Notes under the pieces: model-generated
The model's database searches: none
Told to the model about the DNA's origin: nothing
What the model saw: only the letters and a program-made list of their open reading frames with translations
Made by a program: the position numbers and the translations under genes
DNA from: Bdellovibrionota bacterium
GTDB taxonomy: Bacteria; Bdellovibrionota; Bacteriovoracia; Bacteriovoracales; Bacteriovoracaceae
Direction of reading: 5' to 3'
Assembly: GCA_030836365.1 (NCBI GenBank)
Contig: JAURQB010000044.1
Location: 1-8,220, forward strand
DNA: 8,220 nucleotides
In this document: positions 1-6,633 of the stretch, one piece after another
Layout: each line of letters starts with the position of its first letter
How positions within the stretch are numbered: the first letter of the stretch is position 1

Positions 1-1
1 C

Positions 2-238
2 CAGCAACTAGGAATTGTTCCGCAAAGAGACGCTCAAGGTCGAGCGATTAACCCTCCCACAGCTAGTCAACAAAAACAAACGCAGAAATCAGGACAAGAT
101 TCTGTTAGTGCAGCTCCTGCAAATCCATTTCCTACTTCAAACTCACGAGTGTATAAACTCACTTTTTTTATTGAAGCAAGAGCAGAACTATCTCCTTCAA
201 AATCATTTACATTATTAATCTTCGACAAATTATTTTGA
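2..238 (+). CDS. 3' end of an unidentified gene entering from the left edge (partial)
   Basis: An open frame with no start in the window runs from base 2 to a TGA at 236-238 (78 codons). The first ~45 residues are rich in Gln, Pro, Ala, Ser and Lys (for example PQRDAQGRAINPP and SAAPANPFPTSN). They read like the flexible linker or tail of an exported or cell-envelope protein. The last ~30 residues (from about base 150) look less natural and lie opposite convincing coding sequence of the minus-strand gene. The true ancestral end may therefore have been near base 140, with the stop lost since. I do not recognise the family. The alternative is that this frame is chance and only the minus-strand gene is real; the compositional quality of bases 2-140 argues against that, but the evidence is modest. 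Confidence 0.42.
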   Translation, partial: QQLGIVPQRDAQGRAINPPTASQQKQTQKSGQDSVSAAPANPFPTSNSRVYKLTFFIEARAELSPSKSFTLLIFDKLF

Positions 239-2247
239 ATATAATGTTCAGAGAACCCCAATGAATCCGCCAAAAATTCCACATTTTTTCTATTCACCCT
301 GTCTCGAATGGAAAAAACACGATTCACACTACTATCTCCAGAAAATGGATCAAGGTCAATGAGGCTACCCATTACTTCAGACCCAATGACTTTTGGAAAT
401 ATAAAACGAGTAACACTTCCGTCTGGTAGGACCACCTTGAAGACAAGATTAGCTATTTGTAGGTCATAGTTAAGAAATTTAAATTCTAAATCAAGATGCT
501 TTTTAACTGGATCAAATACACAATAATTTATGTCGCTATCATAATTACAATCGCAACTAAATGGTCTAAAAAGGGTTGAGTTTACATTATTATATGAATT
601 TAGAGGCGATATGCCATTTGGAAGATCCGCAGAAGTTCTATTTTTTATTACATTACATTGAACTTTACTAAGCCCTATCAGAGCACCACCCTTATCCAAA
701 AAGTGATAATTCCCTCTTGGACTATAGTTTTTTGGAAACTGCCCTTCCCTAGGGAGTGTTTGATTAAAATTATTAGGAGATGCCAGGGGAAGGTATTTAA
801 AATAATTTGGATCATCGAGAAATCTAAACTTTAGAACCTTTCCGCTATCAGGCAATATTCGTAATCGATCACCCTCGGGATCACCAACCCATGAAACCCT
901 TAATGCTTTACTATTATATGCATAGCGGTGAATAGAAATACCACCCGATATATCGCTACCTTCAAGGCTATAATAAAGAACTGACTTCGAACTATCGTTA
1001 AATCCATCAATGGCACCTTTCATAAAACTGTTAACTCTAATTGGGTTAATTGTTATATTTGGTTTCGGTGAATTAAAATCAGGAACTACTCTCACACCTT
1101 CTACTGAGTTACTAGAAAGGTCGGATGCGATAGACTCTAGCGTACTTTCTACACCTGCATGACGGAAAAGAAATCTTGAGAAGTTTCCTGGGACCTCAAG
1201 TCTGATTTTTGGAATCACCTTTGTTTTCTCTACCTGTGGATCTTCACCATCACCAAGTTTGGGAAAAAGCTCTACAACTTCGTCGGGAAATGTTTCAAGG
1301 TCCAAATCATCTTCATCTAATTCCCTAATTTCTAACCCAGGAGGATCGTAGTCTTCATTGTCTCCAGTAATAATATCCCACGCGCCATCGAGTCCGGATT
1401 CTTTTAGATAATTTTCAAAAGCATTATTAAGACCTAGGGGATCATCACATCTGTTTGAATCACCTCCAAACTCAGAAATAATGGTTTCCATATATTCACA
1501 TGGATAATACATACCAGCCTGAGTGCTTTCATCTAGTTGCCCAGAACTTACCAGGTCTGAAATGTTAACTTCATTCACATCTCCAGGTCGAGCAACATTA
1601 CTAGGGTCCCCCGTACACCATGCCCTTAAACCGTTAATAATCGCATCCCTTCTTCTTTTTTCATCAAGTTTAGATCGAGACTTACCTCGTCTGCTCCTTT
1701 TACTATAAGACCTTCTTTTTGATTTTGACCTAGAATCAAATTTACTACTACGAGTCCCACTACTCCCGCCTACGAATGAAACATATGCATTTGTAGCCTC
1801 TTCACAGCTTTTTTCATCAATCGGAACTTCGGCTTGTTGTACTTCATCAGGAGCCACATAATTATTAGGGTCGAAGTCTGCACACTGCACGATATGAGCA
1901 TTGCCATCACAGTCATTATAGCTAATCTCTCTTACCCTTCTAGGAAAGTTACCTTCAGGACAACACGCATTCATATAATTTTCGATTAATTGATTCCTTC
2001 TTCTATCCCCTCTAGGCATCCTATATGGATAAAGAATGTTTCTTAAAACACTGTTACTCATACTGTCGGTTAGAGCAGACGTAGCCCCAGTCATTTTCTT
2101 TACCATCCTCTTTTTAGTGATCCTTTCAGTTTCAGTCGGCTGCTTATCGTCTAAGCTAGAGCGCTCAAGCTTTTTAGCGTTAAAGAATAAAATTGAAGTT
2201 GAGACTATAGCAGCTAAAAAAAGAGATAAATAAATTTTAATTTTCAT
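67..2247 (-). CDS. Large exported/membrane-anchored protein of unknown function, Ser/Arg-rich and Cys-containing (726 aa)
   Basis: I do not recognise the family. The start is placed at the ATG at 2245-2247, which has a GAGG Shine-Dalgarno (2253-2256) five bases upstream. An in-frame ATG 15 codons further up has none. Residues 5-23 are a hydrophobic leader followed by Lys-Lys, so a signal peptide or N-terminal anchor. Next come a cysteine cluster (C95, C96, C113, C122, C148), a basic Ser/Arg/Lys tract (about 162-200), an acidic Asp/Glu tract (about 296-340), and a long Asn/Ser/Asp-rich half. That half looks beta-rich and extracytoplasmic, with C565, C567 and C576. The last nine residues hold four cysteines (CPDFCVCFC). 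They lie opposite a Gln/Lys-rich plus-strand frame, so they may be accidental read-through rather than a designed tail. A surface or periplasmic structural role is plausible but unproven. Confidence 0.8.
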   Translation of the reverse strand: MKIKIYLSLFLAAIVSTSILFFNAKKLERSSLDDKQPTETERITKKRMVKKMTGATSALTDSMSNSVLRNILYPYRMPRGDRRRNQLIENYMNACCPEGNFPRRVREISYNDCDGNAHIVQCADFDPNNYVAPDEVQQAEVPIDEKSCEEATNAYVSFVGGSSGTRSSKFDSRSKSKRRSYSKRSRRGKSRSKLDEKRRRDAIINGLRAWCTGDPSNVARPGDVNEVNISDLVSSGQLDESTQAGMYYPCEYMETIISEFGGDSNRCDDPLGLNNAFENYLKESGLDGAWDIITGDNEDYDPPGLEIRELDEDDLDLETFPDEVVELFPKLGDGEDPQVEKTKVIPKIRLEVPGNFSRFLFRHAGVESTLESIASDLSSNSVEGVRVVPDFNSPKPNITINPIRVNSFMKGAIDGFNDSSKSVLYYSLEGSDISGGISIHRYAYNSKALRVSWVGDPEGDRLRILPDSGKVLKFRFLDDPNYFKYLPLASPNNFNQTLPREGQFPKNYSPRGNYHFLDKGGALIGLSKVQCNVIKNRTSADLPNGISPLNSYNNVNSTLFRPFSCDCNYDSDINYCVFDPVKKHLDLEFKFLNYDLQIANLVFKVVLPDGSVTRFIFPKVIGSEVMGSLIDLDPFSGDSSVNRVFSIRDRVNRKNVEFLADSLGFSEHYIQNNLSKINNVNDFEGDSSALASIKKVSLYTREFEVGNGFAGAALTESCPDFCVCFC
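1648..1764 (-). other. Basic Ser/Arg/Lys-rich low-complexity tract in the 726-aa protein
   Basis: This segment encodes about residues 162-200, dominated by Ser, Arg and Lys with repeated SRS/SKR-type steps. It is preceded by a Gly/Ser spacer. It is probably disordered and strongly positive, and could bind polyanions such as LPS, nucleic acid or teichoic-like polymers (inference). An acidic tract about 100 residues downstream could pair with it. Confidence 0.7.
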
Positions 2248-2252
2248 AAAGA

Positions 2253-2256
2253 CCTC
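2253..2256 (-). promoter_or_regulatory. Ribosome binding site that fixes the start of the 726-aa protein
   Basis: GAGG on the minus strand lies five bases before the ATG at 2245-2247. It supports this start over the in-frame ATG at 2290-2292, which has no purine-rich site upstream. Confidence 0.6.
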
Positions 2257-2282
2257 AAAAGAACCTTTTCCCTCAACAGTCA

Positions 2283-2309
2283 AATACGGCATTTTGGAGT
2301 CAATTTTTA
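2283..2309 (-). promoter_or_regulatory. Possible flagellar-sigma (sigma-28/FliA-type) promoter
   Basis: On the minus strand TAAAAATT (2302-2309) is followed after exactly 11 bases by GCCGTATT (2283-2290). The FliA consensus is TAAAGTTT-N11-GCCGATAA; the first box matches 6 of 8 and the second matches the GCCG core but diverges after it. Geometry is good: transcription would begin near 2277, about 30 bases before the ATG, with the GAGG site inside the leader. No convincing sigma-70 pair serves this gene. Confidence 0.3.
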
Positions 2310-2338
2310 AGAGTGGAAGCTAAAAAATTCGGCATTAT

Positions 2339-2367
2339 TTCACAATCATAATGTAAATAATTAAAAT
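2339..2367 (+). promoter_or_regulatory. Sigma-70-type promoter for the beta-barrel gene
   Basis: TTCACA (2339-2344, 5 of 6 to TTGACA) is separated by 17 bases from TAAAAT (2362-2367, 5 of 6 to TATAAT). The start point would fall near 2374, leaving a leader of only about 10 bases before the ATG at 2384. This fits the lack of any Shine-Dalgarno there. Confidence 0.5.
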
Positions 2368-2383
2368 CAGCTATCATATAGAA

Positions 2384-3400
2384 ATGAGGCTCATAATATC
2401 CACTCTACTAATATTATTTACCCCTTTTGCTCAAAGTTTTTACAATAACGCAAATGATGATAACCCCGTTGACTTTTTTTATGACAACTATGACGAGGAT
2501 ATAGAAGACCTGCCAGAGGAAGATAAAAAACAAACTGTTTTTTATAAAGATAAACAAATGGGCCAAGAATCTCTGACGATTGTTCAAAGTATTTCTAATA
2601 CAAAAAAAACTCTCGTTATTAGAAAAGGCAGAAAAGATCTTCTGGCCCCTGGAATGGAAGGATTATTTTCGACCGATAAAATAAGCATTCTCGCGCGCGC
2701 CCGGCAAGTCAGTCGCTTTTACTCCATTTGGGAAGTTGTTGACCCTGAAGCAAGTTTTCCTTTTAAGGTAAAGGACTATGTGGTTTTTAACTCCTCCACC
2801 GTTAGTCTCTTTGATCAAATTCCCAGTCTAAAAAAACGCCTTAATGCTGAAATAAAAAGACGTGCTTATATTCCACCGGCCGTATGGGTTCTTCGAGGAC
2901 TTGGAACAATCGGTATCTATGAGTCTGTGAGTGACACTGGAAGCTCACTTGTTGAAGATCGTTTGGGTACACAGCTTTCTATTTTTCGCTATTCCCACTT
3001 ATCAAATCGACTTGAGCTTGGCTTTGGCCTGAGAATGGACTTAGAACGGGCCGTTTTAAAATCAACGCCAAGGCTTGAAATTCCAACTAATCGTTATTTA
3101 TTTTTAAGTGAACTCATGTATCACTTTCCTTATCTAAAAACTAAAGCAACACATTTTTATGGAGGTCTCGGCGTTGGAATTGGTTATTCGCAAACGTCAG
3201 TTAGTGAATCAATCTCCACTGGCCTTGCGGTCGCTATACCCGTGATGCGCCTAGGAATGGAAACAAGAATTTCTAAAGACCACTCATTTTTAGTTGAAGG
3301 TGTTGCCGAAGGGGTCAGCATGCAAGAGAGCTTTAAAGACGGCACCGAACAAAACACCAATATTGCCAACCTAAAAATTAGTTTCGGTTATAAGTTTTAA
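2384..3400 (+). CDS. Outer-membrane beta-barrel protein with an N-terminal periplasmic domain (338 aa)
   Basis: The N-terminus is a clear signal peptide (MRLIISTLLILFTPFAQS, cleavage near residue 18). An Asp/Glu/Asn-rich acidic segment follows (about 20-50). Next is a small predicted beta domain (about 60-140). From about residue 160 there are alternating hydrophobic strands with glycines and aromatics (for example LELGFGLRMDL and FYGGLGVGIGYSQ), ending in SFGYKF. A terminal phenylalanine after an alternating strand is the usual signal for insertion by the BAM machinery. A small outer-membrane barrel is therefore well supported, though ligand or function is unknown and I recognise no named family. 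There is no Shine-Dalgarno before the ATG; the short predicted leader may be read in a near-leaderless way. The stop codon lies inside an imperfect tandem duplication, described separately. The gene is transcribed divergently from the 726-aa protein gene and converges on the LRR gene. Confidence 0.85.
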   Translation: MRLIISTLLILFTPFAQSFYNNANDDNPVDFFYDNYDEDIEDLPEEDKKQTVFYKDKQMGQESLTIVQSISNTKKTLVIRKGRKDLLAPGMEGLFSTDKISILARARQVSRFYSIWEVVDPEASFPFKVKDYVVFNSSTVSLFDQIPSLKKRLNAEIKRRAYIPPAVWVLRGLGTIGIYESVSDTGSSLVEDRLGTQLSIFRYSHLSNRLELGFGLRMDLERAVLKSTPRLEIPTNRYLFLSELMYHFPYLKTKATHFYGGLGVGIGYSQTSVSESISTGLAVAIPVMRLGMETRISKDHSFLVEGVAEGVSMQESFKDGTEQNTNIANLKISFGYKF

Positions 3401-3428
3401 AATAAGCTTCAATTATAAGTTTTAGATT
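3380..3428 (+). repeat. Imperfect 25-base tandem duplication spanning the stop codon of the beta-barrel gene
   Basis: Bases 3380-3403 and 3405-3428 align at a 25-base offset with 19 of 24 identities. Copy one encodes the real terminus S-F-G-Y-K-F-stop (TAA). Copy two, in a different frame, would read S-F-N-Y-K-F-stop (TAG). Within the seven shared codons two changes are silent or stop-for-stop (AGT/AGC, TAA/TAG) and one is Gly to Asn. Confidence 0.6.
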
Positions 3429-3436
3429 AAACATTT

Positions 3437-4987
3437 TTATATACTTAAAGCGATACCTGGAAACTGGTTTTGCAACTCCAACATGATCGCCGACTTTTGC
3501 TGAGGTGTGAATCGGTTAGATTGAAGCTTAATAGTTTTTATGTTCACGAGTCCAATCCACCACCCTTCCGGCAAGTTTTCCATTCCATTACCAAGTAGTA
3601 CTAACGTTTCTAAGTTGGCCAACCCATTAAATACGCCTGGTTCAATCGTGGCCAATTGATTCATGGATAAATCAAGTGTCTTTAAATTACTAAGCGGCTT
3701 AAAAATATTTACTGGCAACTCACTCAAGTTATTACTCGATAAATTTAAATCCTCTAACCCACTAAGGTTTGAAAATACGAGCAGTGGTAAATCAGATAAC
3801 TCTCCTCGCCGAAGTTCTAAAATCTTTAAGTGATTAAGACCGTAAAAACTCTGCGGATCTAAGTGACTGATGGGATTAACACTCAGATTCAATTCTTCTA
3901 AACTCGTTAAGTGCTCGAAAAGATTTGGACCTATTGATGTTAGGTCATTTCCAGCAAGATATGCTTGGGTAACATTGCTAAAATATAAAAAATCATCTGT
4001 CGAAATTCCCTCAATTGAGGACCCTCCAATCACGATCGCGTTTTTATTTTCGTAATCTCTGACTAATAACTCCCCACACTCGCAAAGGTTTGTCATAAAA
4101 TCAACGATCGCGGGGTGCCGATTACATGTACCAGCAGCATCAGCATCTCTTGGGATTTCTCTTATTTCACAAAAATCTTCGATGACTTCTTCGTGAACGC
4201 TCGTACTAACTCCGAACCATTCAAAATCCTCTAAGAAGGAGAGCTGAACTAAGCTATCCATGGTGTTAAGACATTGCCCGTAACATTGATTTTCGGAATA
4301 TTGCCTTAAGACAATCCAAAAATTAACTAACATCTGCGTATAGCCACGCTCCACATAATAAGTAAATTCATTACCATCAAAGTAATGCTCTAAAAGCTCA
4401 GTTCGGGTCATCGTACTTACATCAACATAAGAGTTATTCGATGCTTGAAATACCGGCGCATGACCTCTAGGCGTAATTGAGTGATCTCCTTCATGAAGAA
4501 GATCATAAAAAATTAATTTTACTGCACCTATATTAAGATGGTCCTCGAGATTTCCCCCAAGGCCAATGAGTTCAATTTCGAGGTCATCAAAACGAGATTC
4601 TCTAATCGTTGGTGTCCCCCCATAATTAACTGCACCGACATTAGGAACATTGGCGACATAATACCAGATATTATCATGGTTGAGCATGTCAATGACGTAA
4701 TCAATATCCTCGATCATATCCTCATAGTAATCATCCAAACTGATACTCAATTCACGGTTAAGAAATTTATCGGTATTTGATATATACGTAACCATAAACT
4801 CGTGAGCAGTTTCTAGTTGCGTTTTATAAAGCTCAAAGATTTCTATTGCCCGATCTCGATGCTCAGCACTTAGAGGTTCACTACCACCAAATTTTTCAAA
4901 TAAAAATGATGAGCAGTTATTATAGATCGCCCCCGTAAAAACAATCAAAAGCCCAGTGATAATGGAAGCTAGATTATTTCGATTCAT
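3437..4987 (-). CDS. Exported leucine-rich-repeat protein with a metallopeptidase-like N-terminal half (516 aa)
   Basis: Residues 8-22 are a hydrophobic export leader ending in Y-N-N-C (C25). This is not a textbook lipobox, but lipoprotein processing at C25 is possible. Residues 26-310 form a mostly helical, acidic domain with HEGDH at 165-169 (an HExxH zinc-site pattern) followed by H176-x-P-x-F180, and cysteines at 235, 239, 273, 288, 302 and 304. Residues 337-504 are seven consecutive 24-residue leucine-rich repeats of the LxxLxLxxNxLxxLpxxxFxxL type, the last degenerate. Such repeats build a curved protein-binding surface, typically extracellular. The ATG at 4985-4987 overlaps the end of the upstream Sel1-like gene by 14 bases, so translation is probably coupled; only a weak AGAG site precedes it. 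A surface or periplasmic protein that binds and perhaps cleaves a partner is inferred, not shown. Confidence 0.85.
   Translation of the reverse strand: MNRNNLASIITGLLIVFTGAIYNNCSSFLFEKFGGSEPLSAEHRDRAIEIFELYKTQLETAHEFMVTYISNTDKFLNRELSISLDDYYEDMIEDIDYVIDMLNHDNIWYYVANVPNVGAVNYGGTPTIRESRFDDLEIELIGLGGNLEDHLNIGAVKLIFYDLLHEGDHSITPRGHAPVFQASNNSYVDVSTMTRTELLEHYFDGNEFTYYVERGYTQMLVNFWIVLRQYSENQCYGQCLNTMDSLVQLSFLEDFEWFGVSTSVHEEVIEDFCEIREIPRDADAAGTCNRHPAIVDFMTNLCECGELLVRDYENKNAIVIGGSSIEGISTDDFLYFSNVTQAYLAGNDLTSIGPNLFEHLTSLEELNLSVNPISHLDPQSFYGLNHLKILELRRGELSDLPLLVFSNLSGLEDLNLSSNNLSELPVNIFKPLSNLKTLDLSMNQLATIEPGVFNGLANLETLVLLGNGMENLPEGWWIGLVNIKTIKLQSNRFTPQQKSAIMLELQNQFPGIALSI
3476..3979 (-). repeat. Array of seven 24-residue leucine-rich repeats (coding)
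   Basis: The encoded residues 337-504 divide exactly into 24-residue units ending in ...xxL (at 360, 384, 408, 432, 456 and 480), plus a degenerate last unit. Conserved positions include L-x-L-S-x-N and F-x-x-L. At DNA level the units are diverged, so this is an old array rather than a recent expansion. Confidence 0.85.
4448..4495 (-). other. HExxH...HxPxF metallopeptidase-like motif in the LRR protein
   Basis: This segment encodes residues 165-180, HEGDHSITPRGHAPVF. HExxH followed by a third histidine and P-x-F resembles the zinc site of SprT/YgjP-like metallopeptidases (HExxH, a short spacer, then H-S/G-P-x-F). The spacer here is one residue longer than I recall for YgjP, and Gly-Asp inside HExxH is unusual. 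The similarity could be coincidental. Confidence 0.35.
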
Positions 4988-5588
4988 TGTTTAACTCTTT
5001 TTTTCTCAGCACTTCTGAAAGACGACAGCTAAAATCATGGCCGATAGAACAATTATCAAGGAGCGCTAAGATTTGATTTGAAAGTCCTTCTTGAAGTAGC
5101 GCCAATTCATGACAAGCTTTTAGGTCTCGCTTCTCACAAGCGATCGAATAAACTCTTTTAGTGTCTTTATTTTTTTTCTCCTTTTTGAAATACCCCCCCA
5201 AACGCCGGCAGCTTTTCGTGCTACCTTTTTGACATGCACTCTCCAGAATACCTTTTGATTTAGAGTAATTATTTTTTTCTATACTGAGAGAATAATAAAA
5301 ACAGCCCTCCTGATTTTTCAAATTGCATGCTTTTAAAAAATATCTCGTGGCGAGGTCATAATTTTTATCTACTCTTTTATAAATCATCCCTAGGCCATAA
5401 CAGGATTTTGCGTCTTTTTCCTGACACTTCCTCTGCAACTCTTTCTTGGCCACGCTAATTTCTTCTTTTGTCGGAATAATCTCATTATCTCCATGGCTAC
5501 ATGAATGAGGATCAATATTATTTGAGGCGTGCTCCTGGGCAAAAATAGTGCCAGTGAATAGAAAAAAAACTAAAAAAATAGATTTCAT
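4974..5588 (-). CDS. Exported Sel1/Hcp-like cysteine-repeat protein (204 aa)
   Basis: A signal peptide is evident (MKSIFLVFFLFTGTIFA, cleavage before Q18). The mature part holds five cysteine pairs with identical C-x7-C spacing: C55/C63, C88/C96, C119/C127, C151/C159 and C180/C188, repeating every 29-33 residues. This is the signature of Sel1-like repeats in the Hcp (Helicobacter cysteine-rich) style. There, each helix-turn-helix unit is locked by a disulfide, so a periplasmic or secreted location is expected. Such proteins are alpha/alpha scaffolds for protein or peptidoglycan-fragment binding; an enzymatic role cannot be assumed. The ATG (5586-5588) has no recognisable Shine-Dalgarno. The gene lies 55 bases after yggS and overlaps the LRR gene downstream by 14 bases, suggesting the two products are made together. 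Confidence 0.85.
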   Translation of the reverse strand: MKSIFLVFFLFTGTIFAQEHASNNIDPHSCSHGDNEIIPTKEEISVAKKELQRKCQEKDAKSCYGLGMIYKRVDKNYDLATRYFLKACNLKNQEGCFYYSLSIEKNNYSKSKGILESACQKGSTKSCRRLGGYFKKEKKNKDTKRVYSIACEKRDLKACHELALLQEGLSNQILALLDNCSIGHDFSCRLSEVLRKKELNNESK

Positions 5589-5643
5589 GAAGGGTAATTC
5601 GGGCTTTATGACAAGATAATAAAGTGATCTATATGCTGATAAA

Positions 5644-6294
5644 CTACCGAAATATTTTGCTTCCCACGCGAATGTAATGGGCCCCGAGATCTAGAGCGAC
5701 CGGATAATCCCCGCTCATTCCCATCGATAGCTGTGCGTGGGGAATTTTTTCACTCAATAATTTTAATCGAGAAAAAGAATTTTTTGCTGCCAGAAGGTCT
5801 CCCCCCACAGGTGCCATGCACATTAATCCTTGAAAAAATAAATACGGGTAATGATCAATTTCATTTTTGATTTCAATGACATCTTCAAGGGAGTGAACTC
5901 CACCTTTTTGTCTTTCTTCACTGGTATTGACCTGGATAAACATTTTTATGGGGCCAATTGCTCGCTCGCCAATCATCTTGACATGCTTGAGCGAATCAAC
6001 AGAGTGAATTGCATAAAGATTTTTTAAACTCATCAGCTCTTTAATTTTATTGGACTGAATATTGCCAATAAAGTGCCAACGAATATCCGGACAGTCATTG
6101 ATAAGCTCTTGCATTTTTTCTGCAAGATCAGGCACTCGATTTTCACCAAAGTCGCGAAAGCCCACATCGTACGCGGCTTTTATTTCACCGGCTCCGACAT
6201 ACTTACTAACGGCAATCACTGTCACGTCTTGGGGATATTTACTAACTTCTTGATTAAGTTCTTCGTATGTATGTTGATAATTTAGATCATTCAC
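5644..6294 (-). CDS. yggS: YggS/PLPBP-family pyridoxal 5'-phosphate homeostasis protein (216 aa)
   Basis: This is a cytoplasmic PLP-binding protein of the alanine-racemase-like TIM-barrel fold. The family has no known catalytic activity and buffers vitamin B6 and amino/keto-acid metabolism. Family landmarks are in order: the PLP lysine K31 in AVSKY, FGENRV (49-54), WHFIGNIQSNK (73-83), IHSVD (96-100), QVNTS (121-125), GLMCMAP (156-162), LSMGMSGDY (189-197) and the phosphate-binding RVGSKIFR end (209-216). It is slightly shorter than the usual 220-235 residues at the N-terminus. The start is a GTG (6292-6294) that overlaps the end of the upstream phasin-like gene by 8 bases; no good Shine-Dalgarno is seen, so translational coupling is likely. 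In many bacteria yggS sits by proC or division genes, but here its partner is a phasin-like gene. Confidence 0.95.
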   Translation of the reverse strand: MNDLNYQHTYEELNQEVSKYPQDVTVIAVSKYVGAGEIKAAYDVGFRDFGENRVPDLAEKMQELINDCPDIRWHFIGNIQSNKIKELMSLKNLYAIHSVDSLKHVKMIGERAIGPIKMFIQVNTSEERQKGGVHSLEDVIEIKNEIDHYPYLFFQGLMCMAPVGGDLLAAKNSFSRLKLLSEKIPHAQLSMGMSGDYPVALDLGAHYIRVGSKIFR

Positions 6295-6625
6295 TATCAG
6301 TTGAAATATCTTTATTTTCTTTTTTTCGCAAGCTCACTTTTGCTTGGACATCAAAATCATATTTTTCTAGCGTGGACTCAACAACTTTAGTCATATCCAG
6401 TTTCGCCAAATATTCACGGATTTCACTCCGAATACCATCGCTAAACTCTTTTTTCGCTCCCTTTGCATTTTGCACGAGTCCATTCACAATATCTTTTGGA
6501 AGAGGCAGATCAGAGAGAATTGTTTTTACAGCATCCTCGGTCATAAACGCCGCACCGACACCAATTGACACCACTTTTTTAATTACTTCACTGATGGATG
6601 ATTCTGATTTTTTTTCGTCATTCAT
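6287..6625 (-). CDS. Small phasin-like helical protein (112 aa)
   Basis: The start is the ATG at 6623-6625, because AGGAG (6634-6638) lies eight bases upstream. An in-frame TTG two codons earlier would leave only two bases of spacing. The product is charged and predicted almost wholly helical. It has a short hydrophobic patch (VVSIGVGAAFM, about 18-28), a Pro-containing turn (DLPLPKDIV), and an amphipathic coiled-coil-like stretch to about residue 90 with an acidic/basic tail. No signal peptide is present. The pattern of a Gly/Ala-rich patch then long amphipathic helices resembles phasin-superfamily or PHA-granule-associated small proteins, but I cannot identify it firmly. It overlaps yggS by 8 bases and is probably co-transcribed with it. 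Confidence 0.8.
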   Translation of the reverse strand: MNDEKKSESSISEVIKKVVSIGVGAAFMTEDAVKTILSDLPLPKDIVNGLVQNAKGAKKEFSDGIRSEIREYLAKLDMTKVVESTLEKYDFDVQAKVSLRKKENKDISTDSE

Positions 6626-6633
6626 GTTCAACT

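Noticed and set aside
31..46. Small inverted repeat CGCTC-AAGGTC-GAGCG that could be a terminator stem
   Set aside because: The stem is only five pairs, no T-run follows, and it lies inside apparent coding sequence of the plus-strand fragment.
2372..2377. TATCAT as a -10 box giving a leaderless beta-barrel mRNA
   Set aside because: There is no matching -35 box; the TTCACA/TAAAAT pair just upstream is better.
2690..2704. Alternating CG run inside the beta-barrel gene
   Set aside because: It is explained by adjacent Ala and Arg codons (Leu-Ala-Arg-Ala-Arg) and does not extend beyond them.
3401..3436. Bidirectional terminator between the convergent beta-barrel and LRR genes
   Set aside because: The stretch is AT-rich with short palindromes such as AAGCTT, but I could not find a stable stem followed by a T-run on either strand.
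5589..5643. Separate promoter for the Sel1-like gene in the 55-base gap after yggS
   Set aside because: Only a TATTAT-like box with no convincing -35 is present; read-through from yggS is at least as likely.
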